Source: Bradyrhizobium frederickii
Lineage (GTDB): Bacteria; Pseudomonadota; Alphaproteobacteria; Rhizobiales; Xanthobacteraceae
Direction: 5' to 3'
DNA length: 64,000 nucleotides
NCBI RefSeq assembly: GCF_004570865.1
Contig: NZ_SPQS01000015.1
Location: 1 to 64,000 of the forward strand
The notes under the pieces were generated by a model that was given only the letters and a program-made list of their open reading frames with translations, did no database searches and had not been told where the DNA came from. Shown here one piece after another: positions 24,511 to 32,975 of this stretch (position 1 is its first letter; each line of letters opens with the position of its first letter). The position numbers and the translations under genes were made by a program.

Positions 24511-26361
24511 ATGCCAGCCTATCGCTCCCGTACCACCACCCACGGCCGCAACATGGCCGGCGCCCGCGGCCTCTGGCGCGCGACGGGCATGAAGGACGGC
24601 GATTTCGGCAAGCCGATCATCGCGGTGGTCAATTCCTTCACCCAGTTCGTGCCTGGACACGTCCATCTCAAGGACCTCGGCCAGCTCGTCGCCCGCGAGA
24701 TCGAGCAGGCCGGCGGCGTGGCGAAAGAGTTCAACACCATCGCGGTCGACGACGGTATCGCCATGGGGCATGACGGCATGCTCTACAGCCTGCCGTCGCG
24801 CGAGCTGATCGCCGACAGCGTCGAGTACATGGCCAACGCGCACTGCGCCGACGGCCTCGTCTGCATTTCCAATTGCGACAAGATCACCCCCGGCATGCTG
24901 ATGGCAGCGCTCAGGCTCAACATCCCCGCCGTGTTCGTCTCGGGCGGCCCGATGGAAGCCGGCAAGGTCAAGCTGGCCGGCAAGACCAAGGCCGTCGACC
25001 TCATCGACGCCATGGTGGCCGCCGCGGATTCCAAGGTCAGCGACGACGACGTCAAGGTGATCGAGCGCTCGGCGTGCCCGACCTGCGGCTCCTGCTCGGG
25101 CATGTTTACCGCCAATTCCATGAACTGCCTGACCGAGGCACTTGGCCTCGCGCTGCCCGGCAATGGTTCGGTGGTCGCGACCCATGCCGACCGCAAGCGC
25201 CTGTTCGTCGAGGCGGGCCACACCATCGTCGATCTCGTCCGCCGCTATTACGAGCAGGACGATGCATCCGTGCTTCCGCGCAACATCGCGAACTTCAAGG
25301 CGTTCGAGAACGCCATGACTCTCGACATCGCGATGGGCGGCTCGACCAACACCGTGCTGCATCTGCTCGCCGCCGCCCATGAAGGGCAGGTCGCCTTCAC
25401 CATGAAGGACATCGACCGGCTCTCGCGCCGCGTGCCGGTGCTGTGCAAGGTCGCGCCGTCGGTCGCCGACGTGCATGTCGAGGACGTTCATCGCGCCGGC
25501 GGCATCATGGGCATTCTGGGCGAGCTCGATCGCGCCGGCCTGATCGACACCTCGGTCTCGACCGTGCACGCGCCGACCATGAACGAGGCGCTGGAGCGCT
25601 GGGACATCAAGCGCACCAAGAGCGAGTCGGTGCGCACGTTCTTCCGCGCCTCGCCCGGCGGCATCCCGACCCAGGTCGCCTTCAGCCAGGAGCGCCGCTA
25701 CGACGAGCTCGATGCCGATCGCGAGAAGGGTGTGGTGCGCGATCTCGACCACGCCTTCAGCAAGGACGGCGGCCTCGCCGTGCTCTACGGCAACCTCGCG
25801 CAGGACGGCTGCATCGTGAAGACCGCCGGCGTCGACGCCTCGATCCTCAAATTCTCCGGCCCGGCGCGCGTGTTCGAAAGCCAGGACGCGGCGGTGGACG
25901 GCATTCTGGGTGGCAAGGTCGTTGCCGGCGAGGTCGTGGTCATCATCTACGAAGGCCCGCGCGGCGGTCCCGGCATGCAGGAGATGCTCTATCCGACCAG
26001 CTATCTGAAATCGATGGGCCTCGGCAAAGCCTGCGCGCTCGTCACCGACGGCCGCTTCTCCGGCGGCTCGTCCGGCCTATCGATCGGCCATTTGTCGCCG
26101 GAAGCCGCCGAAGGCGGCAATATCGGCCTGGTCCGCACCGGCGACATCATCGCCATCGACATCCCGAACCGCAGCATCACGCTGGAAGTCTCCGACGAGG
26201 AGCTGGCCAGGCGCCGCGCCGCCGAGGAGGCGAAGGGCGATGCCGCCTGGCAGGCAGTGGGCCGCAAGCGTAACGTCTCGACTGCGCTGCAGGCCTACGC
26301 CGCACTCACCACCAGCGCCGCGCGAGGCGCGGTGCGCGAGGTCAAGCGGCGCTTGAGGTAG
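24511..26361 (+). CDS. ilvD: Dihydroxy-acid dehydratase
   Basis: A 616-residue iron-sulfur enzyme of valine, leucine and isoleucine synthesis; it dehydrates 2,3-dihydroxy-isovalerate and 2,3-dihydroxy-3-methylvalerate. The length equals that of the E. coli enzyme. Cluster ligands are seen in [14 protein letters not shown] (near residues 119-132) and [13 protein letters not shown] (near 189-201). The family signatures [15 protein letters not shown] and the C-terminal [19 protein letters not shown] are intact. It is monocistronic, flanked by a palindromic repeat and a long AT-rich spacer. Confidence 0.96.
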   Translation: MPAYRSRTTTHGRNMAGARGLWRATGMKDGDFGKPIIAVVNSFTQFVPGHVHLKDLGQLVAREIEQAGGVAKEFNTIAVDDGIAMGHDGMLYSLPSRELIADSVEYMANAHCADGLVCISNCDKITPGMLMAALRLNIPAVFVSGGPMEAGKVKLAGKTKAVDLIDAMVAAADSKVSDDDVKVIERSACPTCGSCSGMFTANSMNCLTEALGLALPGNGSVVATHADRKRLFVEAGHTIVDLVRRYYEQDDASVLPRNIANFKAFENAMTLDIAMGGSTNTVLHLLAAAHEGQVAFTMKDIDRLSRRVPVLCKVAPSVADVHVEDVHRAGGIMGILGELDRAGLIDTSVSTVHAPTMNEALERWDIKRTKSESVRTFFRASPGGIPTQVAFSQERRYDELDADREKGVVRDLDHAFSKDGGLAVLYGNLAQDGCIVKTAGVDASILKFSGPARVFESQDAAVDGILGGKVVAGEVVVIIYEGPRGGPGMQEMLYPTSYLKSMGLGKACALVTDGRFSGGSSGLSIGHLSPEAAEGGNIGLVRTGDIIAIDIPNRSITLEVSDEELARRRAAEEAKGDAAWQAVGRKRNVSTALQAYAALTTSAARGAVREVKRRLR

Positions 26362-26769
26362 GCGCCTAATCGGCGGCGCCGCAAGGCTGGATCGCAAGGC
26401 TGGATCGATTGCTCCGGAGCGGATGGCGATCCGCCAGCGCAGACGCTGCACTGTTGCAGGACAGTGTGGGGCCGGAGGTCTGCAAAGAAACGGCCCCCGC
26501 CGTCCGGGGTGTGGGCTATTGGGGGGTGGAGGCGAGAGCCGTTTGCGAAGTGGGCACCCGACAAGCGGGCTCGCCCGCCAGGCATCATCAACCTAATGCA
26601 TTTGTCCACATCCCGCTATTTAAATCTCATTAATTTTTATTTTATTTATAATTTAATCGTGCCATCCTCTGGATAATGGCCGAAATCCATTTTTCCGAAT
26701 TCGGCCCGAGGCCGTGGCATATTCGAAATCCGTCCGCAACGGTCCGGATTGTCAGTAGCGGAGTTAGCC
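26362..26769. other. Intergenic spacer with an AT-rich block
   Basis: About 400 bases without a supportable gene. At roughly 26618-26660 the sequence becomes almost pure A/T (TATTTAAATCTCATTAATTT and on), in sharp contrast to the surrounding GC-rich DNA. It probably carries the promoter of the gene at 26770; it could also be an UP-element or a nucleoid-protein binding site. Confidence 0.5.
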
Positions 26770-27087
26770 ATGAGTTATGCTCCATCACTCGTGCCGCAAG
26801 TCACGACAGACCGCGACGTCTATCTCGTGCTCGATGACTTCGGCCGGCGGCTGGGCCGCGCCTGGTGTGAGACGGCCGAGGAGGACGCCAATCGCGCGAC
26901 CCTGCTCAGACATCTCGCCGAAGGCCAATATCTCCATCCGGTACGTATCGTGGCCTTCAATACCGCGGAGGGATGGTCGCGAGATGCCACCGCAGATGTC
27001 GCCGACGAGCTTCGTCGCCGCTTTGTCGAACTCGAGGAGACCGATCCCTCGCTGCTGGAGTTCTTGGAAAGAGCTGCGAGGCATTGA
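26770..27087 (+). CDS. Small conserved hypothetical protein
   Basis: A 105-residue soluble protein. GGAG at 26760-26763 fixes the ATG at 26770. It starts MSYAPSLVPQVTTDRDVYLV, has a LDDFGRRLGRAWCE stretch, then a mixed alpha/beta middle and an acidic helical end (RRRFVELEETDPSLLEFLER). I recall similar short proteins as common in Bradyrhizobium, without a known role. It is preceded by the AT-rich block and stands alone. Confidence 0.65.
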   Translation: MSYAPSLVPQVTTDRDVYLVLDDFGRRLGRAWCETAEEDANRATLLRHLAEGQYLHPVRIVAFNTAEGWSRDATADVADELRRRFVELEETDPSLLEFLERAARH

Positions 27088-27279
27088 GCTCGGCCATCGG
27101 AGGCGGATGAACGAAAGACGCCACGTCGCGCGTTGACGGGCGTGGTCAATGAGTTCTTACCGGCCGGCCATGATCGGCTGTTAGCATTAAGGATGCCCTG
27201 ATGAACTTCAGCGGCCCTGGATTTTGCGGCGTATAATGCGCCACCTTCGCAAATCCATTTCGGGCAACTGGGGCACCAC

Positions 27280-27657
27280 ATGATGTCGCGTACTCTTGCT
27301 GTTGTTTTCTCGACCGCCGTCGCCGCGATGTCCATGACGGGCGCAGCCTCCGCCGGCTGCTACAATTGCTACACGCCGCCGCCGTGCCAGACCTGCTATC
27401 AGCAGCAATACGTGCCGCCCCAGTACCGCGCCGTCGACGAGACCGTGATGGTGTCGCCCGGCGCCGTCGTCGCACATCGCACACCCGCGCAATACCGCAC
27501 CGTGATGGTGCCGCAGACCGTGATGGTCGCGCCGCCCAGCGTCCAGTACCAGCAGATCCCGCCGCAATACGCCACGCGCCAGCGCGTCGAGATGGTCTCG
27601 CCCGGCTACTCCTATTACGCCCCGGTGCAGATGAACTGCGCGTCCTGCGGGTACTGA
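27280..27657 (+). CDS. Secreted Cys/Pro/Tyr/Gln-rich small protein
   Basis: A 125-residue exported protein with a signal peptide ending near GAASAG. The mature part starts with closely spaced cysteines (CYNCYTPPPCQTCYQQQ) and ends with CASCGY. The middle carries repeats built on YRxVMVP and YxQIPPQYATRQ. Such Tyr/Pro/Gln-rich exported proteins are probably disordered and may bind metal or cross-link. Start is ATG 27280 or 27283. A strong terminator follows. Function unknown. Confidence 0.65.
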   Translation: MMSRTLAVVFSTAVAAMSMTGAASAGCYNCYTPPPCQTCYQQQYVPPQYRAVDETVMVSPGAVVAHRTPAQYRTVMVPQTVMVAPPSVQYQQIPPQYATRQRVEMVSPGYSYYAPVQMNCASCGY

Positions 27658-27683
27658 GCCGGACACAGCTGCGAACGGTTTCG

Positions 27684-27717
27684 AGCGGCGCTCCTCACGG
27701 GCGCCGTTTGCTTTTTT
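27684..27717 (+). terminator. Intrinsic terminator after the Cys-rich gene
   Basis: A CGGCGC/GCGCCG stem with a 9-base loop is followed by a T-rich run (TTTGCTTTTTT). It lies about 30 bases beyond the stop. Confidence 0.7.
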
Positions 27718-27800
27718 CCAAATGCGAGAGGCCGGTCGCCTTCAAGCCCCTGGATGAGGCTGAGCAGCATCGGCGCTCATTGAAACTGCGGCCGCGCCCA

Positions 27801-27848
27801 CGGTCCTCATCCTGAGGGCCCGCCGCCGGCGGGCGTCTCGAAGGATGG
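27801..27848. repeat. Dispersed intergenic repeat (GGTCCTCATCCTGAG type)
   Basis: The sequence contains GGTCCTCATCCTGAG, a GC-rich palindrome CCCGCCGCCGGCGGG, then TCTCGAAGGATGG. I recall this arrangement as a frequent intergenic repeat in Bradyrhizobium and Rhodopseudomonas. It lies between a terminator and tRNA-Ser. Confidence 0.5.
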
Positions 27849-27967
27849 CCACAGGCGGGACCACTCCCACATGCCATTGCCCGGCCTGACGGGGCCAGAG
27901 GCAAGGGCGCCCAACTTCGCGTTGCCTTGCGCCGTCGACTGCGTTAAGCGACAGCCATTCCGCGCTT

Positions 27968-28057
27968 GGAAGGGTGGCCGAGTGGTTTAAGGCACCGGTC
28001 TTGAAAACCGGCGTGCCCGCAAGGGTACCGTGGGTTCGAATCCCACCCCTTCCGCCA
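27968..28057 (+). tRNA. tRNA-Ser (anticodon UGA), with encoded CCA
   Basis: The 90-base gene has a 7-bp acceptor stem (GGAAGGG with CCCTTCC), discriminator G and an encoded CCA at 28055-28057. The anticodon loop CTTGAAA (28000-28006), between CCGGT and ACCGG, places anticodon TGA at 28002-28004. A long variable arm (GCGTGCCCGCAAGGGTACC) is typical of serine tRNAs. The TΨC arm reads GTGGGTTCGAATCCCAC. Its 3' end is the left border of a duplicated segment found again at 29787. Confidence 0.97.
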
Positions 28058-28148
28058 GCACAGCCTCACCCTTTCTTTGGGACCACCCCGAACTTCACAG
28101 CGAAATCAGCTGGTTGGATGGAAGGGCTCGACGTTCCTCATGGAGGCC
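28044..28148. repeat. Left copy of a 105-bp direct repeat (tRNA-Ser 3' end plus flank; att-like)
   Basis: It begins 14 bases inside the tRNA 3' end and continues about 90 bases downstream. The second copy is at 29787-29891 in the same orientation, offset by 1,743 bases, with about seven mismatches. Direct repeats that include a tRNA 3' end are the usual scar of site-specific integration. Confidence 0.75.
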
Positions 28149-28174
28149 CGTAACCTCGACCATGCGTCCACCGA

Positions 28175-28567
28175 TCACTTCCGGTTTGGCCGGTCGCGTC
28201 GAATGCTCTGAAATTCCTCCGGCCCTTTGACGAGGCGCCGCTTACGGCTGACTTGGGCCTCTGGGCTGGCTGCCGTATCGGCGATCTCGTTGATCGCATC
28301 GGCTGCTAGTTCGCGAGCGCGTTGCTTGGCATCTCGGCGCCCCTTCATGTCTTCGCTTTTGCCCTGACTTTCGATCTTGATCCTAAGGCCAATCGCAACG
28401 AGCCGGCGAATAGCATGCGCTCGGGTGAGGGTCTTGTCGCGCGATGATGCGATCCATGCATCTATCGCCGCAAGCTCGGAAGGATGCCAGCGCTCGCCAA
28501 CCTGGATCCCCTTACCAGTCGGCGGCGGGCCTCGTTTCTTCTTTGGTACCACACGTGTCTTAGCCAT
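28175..28567 (-). CDS. Ribbon-helix-helix-like small DNA-binding protein (candidate)
   Basis: A 130-residue, very basic protein. The N-terminus MAKTRVVPKKKRGPPPTGKG resembles a family of rhizobial proteins in which a Lys/Arg/Pro tail leads into a ribbon-helix-helix-like unit, here GERWHPSELAAIDAWIA and HAIRRLVAIGLRI. A C-terminal helical basic region follows (RRDAKQRARELAADAINEIA). The ATG at 28567 gives the family-like start; one at 28582 is also in frame. Neither has a clear ribosome site. It lies inside the tRNA-bracketed segment and may be a leftover element regulator or accessory protein. Confidence 0.6.
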   Translation of the reverse strand: MAKTRVVPKKKRGPPPTGKGIQVGERWHPSELAAIDAWIASSRDKTLTRAHAIRRLVAIGLRIKIESQGKSEDMKGRRDAKQRARELAADAINEIADTAASPEAQVSRKRRLVKGPEEFQSIRRDRPNRK

Positions 28568-28731
28568 AAACCATGGTACCATAGAAACAAGCCGAGGGGA
28601 AGCTGCTCCCCCAATGGTTTTAAGAATGTTCGCACGCAACCACATTTGCTGGCGGGTCACATTTTCCGACTTTTCCAAATCTCCGTTTATGATCCGGGGG
28701 ATCGATTCGGCAGCATCTCGGTTAGACGAGG

Positions 28732-28959
28732 ATGTGCATCCAGGCGACGACGCGGGCGGTATTGGTCGGCCTTGCTGGCCTACTTGTCTCTGCTTGCGCG
28801 AGCTCCGATCACGCCAACTCCGGCGCGACGGTTCGATCCGGCGCACGATGGGCACGAGACCTTGGTGAACCGCCCCCAAGCCGACCATCCGCCGATGCAG
28901 CAGCAATCCCTGCGACCAAAGCGGATCTTAATGCTGCTCGCGAGAGGGCGCGGCGATAG
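28732..28959 (+). CDS. Small putative lipoprotein
   Basis: A 75-residue protein with a short N-terminus, a hydrophobic run (AVLVGLAGLLVSAC) and a lipobox-like LVSAC, predicting a lipid-anchored Cys near residue 22. The remaining 50 residues are hydrophilic with a Pro-rich centre (LGEPPPSRPSAD) and a helical end (KADLNAARERARR). GAGG lies directly against the ATG, a poor ribosome-site spacing, so the start or expression is uncertain. Small lipoproteins of this size occur in phage lysis cassettes, which would suit a phage-derived segment, but no partner endolysin or spanin gene is visible. Confidence 0.5.
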   Translation: MCIQATTRAVLVGLAGLLVSACASSDHANSGATVRSGARWARDLGEPPPSRPSADAAAIPATKADLNAARERARR

Positions 28960-29216
28960 GGCTCGGGAGGACACGCTTGAGCCCGCCGGTTCAAGCAGGA
29001 AAGCCGCACCAACGAAAAAATGCCCCAGCCGCTGTCTGGACGCTGGGAGGTACCTTCGTCAGATGTGAGAGGCTAACCGTCGCGACGGGGTCACGTTCCT
29101 AGACGAGTGCCTGGGCCGCGCCAAACGTTGTCGCAACTGTGATCTTGGCGTGTAGCCACTTAGGGTAGTATGACAGCGGTTCTCACCTATGGTTTTTTTT
29201 GGCAACGGAGCCCGAA

Positions 29217-29393
29217 ATGATTACCGCCGCAGCCTGCCAAGAAACAGCAGAGCGCTACAAAGCACTTTCCAGAGGTCCAGGTATTTCAGCCTCGCGGGCC
29301 TCCCTTTTGAAGAACATCGCAAAGAGCTTCGCCGGCTTGGCCACCCAGTTGGACAGACTAGCAGCACTCACGAGAGACGAAGGTCGTCGGTAA
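29217..29393 (+). CDS. Small conserved hypothetical protein (MITAxxC type)
   Basis: A 58-residue helical protein. GGAG at 29207-29210, six bases before the ATG, fixes the start. The sequence MITAAACQETAERYKALSR, then LLKNIAKSFAGLATQLDRLA, resembles a family of short helical proteins that I recall as abundant in Bradyrhizobium, often in mobile or low-conservation regions. There is no signal peptide. Its role is unknown. It lies within the tRNA-bracketed segment. Confidence 0.65.
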   Translation: MITAAACQETAERYKALSRGPGISASRASLLKNIAKSFAGLATQLDRLAALTRDEGRR

Positions 29394-29403
29394 ACGGTCC
29401 GCC

Positions 29404-29720
29404 TCAGTGGGCGGCGTCTTTCGCGCCTATGATCGCAAGCTTTGGATTCCCCCGCTCGAAGTCCGGCCGCACGTCGGCGCCGCGACATCCGCAGCCCTGG
29501 CAGACGAAGGCAGCCCTGGCAGACGAAGCATGGCTCCAGATCGGACAGCCTCATGTCGTCCGGCCCCCCATCCGCATCAAGAGCGACGTTATGCGCGCAA
29601 TGGCAATAAACCAGCACGCCGCGAAACGCCCATGCCGCGCATCTCGCCGAAGGTGATCTTGAGCGGTCGACCGTCGGGGTGCGTGAGCGTGTGGCGGCGC
29701 GCAGGGCGAACTACGTCGGG
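29404..29720 (-). pseudogene. Broken zinc-ribbon-like small protein gene
   Basis: Reading leftward, one frame gives HPDGRPLKITFGEMRGMGV. A second continues as RGVLVYCHCAHNVALDADG and LSDLEPCFVCQGC. A third gives GCRGADVRPDFERGNPKLAI and ends at a stop at 29404. Together they form one protein with a CxC...CxxC pattern that I recall in rhizobial genomes. Two frameshifts break it: one near 29622-29630, and one caused by an exact 19-base tandem duplication at 29491-29528 (unit GCAGCCCTGGCAGACGAAG). Removing one unit restores the last frame. The true 5' end is unclear. Confidence 0.65.
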
Positions 29721-29786
29721 AGGCCGCTCGGCTTTACCGTGGCTAGGACCGTAGATTGCTCGCTGATTACAGTAGGGTTGACAGGA

Positions 29787-29891
29787 CACCCCTTCCGCCA
29801 GCACAGCGCCCCCCTTTCTTTGGGACCACCCCGAACGTCACAGCGAAATCAGCTGGTTGGATGGAAGGGCTCGACGTTGCTCATTGAGGCA
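29787..29891. repeat. Right copy of the 105-bp tRNA-Ser-derived direct repeat (att-like)
   Basis: It starts with CACCCCTTCCGCCA, identical to the tRNA-Ser 3' end, and continues with about 90 bases matching the flank after the tRNA. The rest of a tRNA is absent here, so this is not a second gene. It closes the 1.74-kb segment that starts at 28044. Confidence 0.75.
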
Positions 29892-30000
29892 CGGACGATC
29901 GGATGCGCCGTAGAGAGCGCGTGAGCCAAGCCTGGCTCGCAGCCGGGCCCCGCGTGCTCCTCCGTCCGCCTCGTTTTGGCTGGCGCGTTTGCGAACCGGC

Positions 30001-30609
30001 TCAGCTCTTTGGACCGGCACCCTTCAGCGCGTTCCAGGCAGCCTGGTTCGCCTGATCGAACGCCTTGCGGGATTCGGCGAGGGCGGCGCTCAGGACCGAC
30101 CAGGATTCGCTGCCGGCTTGCTTCAGCTTCTGCAGACGCGCTTCAGCTTCGGATGCATCCGATTTCATCTGCTTGAGCGCGGCATCGACATCGACGGTGC
30201 GGGCTGTTGCGACTTTGCCGGCGGCTTCGCGGAATTTGTCCGCGGCTTCGCGCCAGGCCTTGGCCTGTGCCGCCGCAACGTCCTTGAACGTGGCCTGTTG
30301 CTGCTCGAACTGTTTGCCTGCGCCCTCGAAGTAGGTCTTCATCTGGGCTTCGAATCCGGCCCATTGCTTTTCCAGGTCGGCCTTGGCGTCCGTCCAGGCG
30401 GCTTCGCCTGCTTCCGCCTGGGTCTTGAGCATCGCCTGAAATTCGTCACGGCGCTTGGTCAGGTCGGACAGCAGTTGATCCGTCTTCACCTTGGACTCAG
30501 CCTTGGCCTGGCCGGCTTTGACCTCGAACGAGGCCAATGCGGCGTCCATCTCGTCGATCCGCTCCTTGGCCCAATTGAGATAATAGTGCACGCTGCTCTG
30601 CTGTGACAT
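30001..30609 (-). CDS. Coiled-coil hypothetical protein
   Basis: A 202-residue, almost wholly helical protein. GGAG six bases upstream supports the ATG at 30609; the frame is open 23 codons further. Heptad-like patterning runs through most of the chain (RIDEMDAALASFEVKAGQAK, KAWREAADKFREAAGKVA), rich in Ala, Lys, Glu and Gln, with few Pro or Gly until the end. There is no signal peptide or membrane helix. It may be structural or a stress-related scaffold. It is divergent from the PLD-VTT gene and lies just right of the tRNA-bracketed segment. Confidence 0.65.
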   Translation of the reverse strand: MSQQSSVHYYLNWAKERIDEMDAALASFEVKAGQAKAESKVKTDQLLSDLTKRRDEFQAMLKTQAEAGEAAWTDAKADLEKQWAGFEAQMKTYFEGAGKQFEQQQATFKDVAAAQAKAWREAADKFREAAGKVATARTVDVDAALKQMKSDASEAEARLQKLKQAGSESWSVLSAALAESRKAFDQANQAAWNALKGAGPKS

Positions 30610-30857
30610 GGCCGTCTCCATCTGCTTGCCGACGCCAGGTTCCCAGAGCTTGATCCAGCCCGTATTGACCTGTCTCAATCATGTTGCGGTCTCACGACAT
30701 TGCGATTGCGGAGCCGCGCCGTGCAAAGCCGCGCCCCGTGCCGGGGGGAGCACAAGGTCGGCGCTCTGATCGAGGGCCTTATCTCCGGCCCTCGCACGCA
30801 GAACCGTATCCCTGTAGCGTGGAACCCCTTGAGTGTTCAGCGCGTTTAGACGCGAAC

Positions 30858-32975
30858 GTGATTTGCGAGGTCCACCTGCTTCAGAGTTCATCGACCCTGG
30901 TTCCCGGCGACACCGTCTGGCGACGGTGCGAGGCGCGGCGCGTGGCGGTCTTGAACGACGCGGCCGCTTATTTCGCGGCCCTGCGCGAGGCGCTGCTCGA
31001 GGCTCAAGATCTCGTCTACATCGTCGGGTGGGATATCCATAGCGAGACCAGGCTGGTCGGAGCTTCCGGACGGGCGGATGACGGTCTGCCCGAACAACTC
31101 GGCCCATTCCTGCGCGCACTTGTGCACCGCCGGCCGGGCCTGCGGATCAACATTCTGGTCTGGGACTTCGTCTCGTTCTACGCCTCGGAAAGGGAATGGA
31201 ATTCCGCGGCCAAATTCACCGCCGACACCGACGGCCGCGTCCAGTTCGAGCTGGATTCGACGCTTCCGTTCGGTTCGGCCCAGCACCAGAAGATCGTCTG
31301 CATCGACGGTGCGCTGGCCTTCGTCGGCGGGCTCGATCTGACGATCAGGCGCTGGGACACGAGCGAGCATTGCGCCGATCAGCCGTTGCGCTGCGACCCT
31401 CAGGGTAAGCCATACAAGCCGTTTCACGATGTTCAATGCCTGGTCGACGGGGATGCTGCCGCCTCGCTGTTCGAGCTGGCGGAGGAGCGCTGGCGTGCAG
31501 CAGGCCAACAGACGCATGATCGCCGCGCGCTGAAGAGCATGCGCTGGCCGTCGCATGTGCCGGTCGAGGCCGAGCAGATGCCCGTGGGCATCGCCAGGAC
31601 CGAGGTCGTTTGCCCCCTGGGTTCGACCATCAGGGAGGTCGAACGCTCGCTGATTGCAGCGATCCGGTCCGCGACGAACTTCGTCTACATCGAGAACCAG
31701 TTCACCAGCGCCATCAAGATCGCGCGTGAGCTGGCGGAGCAGATGAAGCGCGTGCCGTCGCTGCGGGTTCTGGTCGTCGCTCCGAAACTGCATTCCTCGT
31801 GGCTGGAATCCCAGGCCATGCAAAACGGCCGCGGCGCCTTCATCGATTGCTTCAGCGAGGCGGGTGTGGCCGATCGAATCCGCTTCGTCTACCCGGTCTC
31901 GCGCGACGGGGAGGGGGAGGCTGCCGTGATGGTGCACAGCAAGCTCATGATCGTCGACGATCGGATCTTGCGAATCGGATCGGCCAATTTGAACAATCGG
32001 TCGATGGGCGCCGATAGCGAATGTGACCTGATCTTTGAAGCCGCATCCGATGAGCACCGGGAGTTCATCGCTTCGGTTCGCCGACGCCTGATCGCGCACT
32101 TCTGTGGGCTCGACGAACGCAGCGTCAGGCAAGACGACGATCGCCTTCTTGGTCTTCTTGACGAGGTGTCGAGAGCCGATCGGGCGAAGGCGCTGCGGCA
32201 AGTAGAGTCCTCGATCCTGACCAGCACTCTGGCCACGATGGTTCAGCCGGTGGCGGACCCTGAGCGGCCTCTTCACCTCGAGCGGGCGGCATCGCGCATG
32301 TGGAGCACCAAGACCATCATCGGGATCGTATCGATCGCCTTGGCGCTTTTTGGCTTGGCAATAGCCTGGTCCTACACGTCCTTGAGCGGTTTCGCCGACA
32401 CCGGGCGCGTCTCGAATTTGCTGTCTGCCTATTCGCAGTCGGGCTGGGGGCCGCCGTTCGCGATCGCGGCTTTTGTCGTCGGCGGGCTGGTGGTATTTCC
32501 GGTGCTGGTGCTCATTGCAGCAACGGCGGCCGCGCTCGGGCCTTGGGTGGGTTTCGTCACGGCGAGCGCCGGTGTCCTGCTCAGTGCCTTCGTCCTTTTC
32601 GTGATCGGGCGGGCACTCGGACGACAGCGGCTCCAGCAATTGCTCGGACGGCGTGCGGCGCGGATCCAGGACCGCGTTGTCGGCAAGGGCATCCTGGCTG
32701 TCGTCGTGATCCGGATGATTCCCATCGCACCGTTCTCGATCGTGAATGTCGTGGCCGGCGCGAGCACGCTGCCTCTGCGTGACTTCCTGATCGGAACCGC
32801 GCTGGGCATGACGCCAGGTAACCTTGCCATGGCGGTTCTGGGAGCTCAGATCGCGGATGTCGCCCGCAATGCGTCCTGGAGCAGCATGTTGCTGCTCGTG
32901 CTGGCGTTCCTGGGCTGGCTCGGCATCTGCGCCGGCGCGCAATTCCTGGCCACCTGGCTCGCCGGGAGGCGCTGA
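30858..32975 (+). CDS. Phospholipase D-like protein fused to a VTT (TVP38/DedA-like) membrane domain
   Basis: A 705-residue fusion. The N-terminal two thirds is a phospholipase D-type domain with two HKD motifs: HQKIVCIDGALAFVGG (His143) and HSKLMIVDDRILRIGSANL (His360). The last 210 or so residues form a membrane domain of the SNARE-associated/VTT type, with several hydrophobic helices and the GxxxG-rich segment LGPWVGFVTASAGVLL. PLD domains hydrolyse or exchange phosphodiesters, often phospholipids, so cardiolipin-type synthesis or phospholipid turnover at the membrane is plausible. The start is uncertain: GTG 30858 is given; the frame is open to 30681. The next gene overlaps its stop. Confidence 0.82.
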   Translation: MICEVHLLQSSSTLVPGDTVWRRCEARRVAVLNDAAAYFAALREALLEAQDLVYIVGWDIHSETRLVGASGRADDGLPEQLGPFLRALVHRRPGLRINILVWDFVSFYASEREWNSAAKFTADTDGRVQFELDSTLPFGSAQHQKIVCIDGALAFVGGLDLTIRRWDTSEHCADQPLRCDPQGKPYKPFHDVQCLVDGDAAASLFELAEERWRAAGQQTHDRRALKSMRWPSHVPVEAEQMPVGIARTEVVCPLGSTIREVERSLIAAIRSATNFVYIENQFTSAIKIARELAEQMKRVPSLRVLVVAPKLHSSWLESQAMQNGRGAFIDCFSEAGVADRIRFVYPVSRDGEGEAAVMVHSKLMIVDDRILRIGSANLNNRSMGADSECDLIFEAASDEHREFIASVRRRLIAHFCGLDERSVRQDDDRLLGLLDEVSRADRAKALRQVESSILTSTLATMVQPVADPERPLHLERAASRMWSTKTIIGIVSIALALFGLAIAWSYTSLSGFADTGRVSNLLSAYSQSGWGPPFAIAAFVVGGLVVFPVLVLIAATAAALGPWVGFVTASAGVLLSAFVLFVIGRALGRQRLQQLLGRRAARIQDRVVGKGILAVVVIRMIPIAPFSIVNVVAGASTLPLRDFLIGTALGMTPGNLAMAVLGAQIADVARNASWSSMLLLVLAFLGWLGICAGAQFLATWLAGRR

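Noticed and set aside
29760-29800. Second serine tRNA near the right repeat
   Set aside because: Only the last 14 bases match the tRNA; there is no D, anticodon or variable arm.
30888-32942. 684-codon open frame antisense to the PLD-VTT gene
   Set aside because: No recognisable domain, very high Arg/Gln/Asp content typical of antisense frames in GC-rich DNA. The plus strand carries both HKD motifs.
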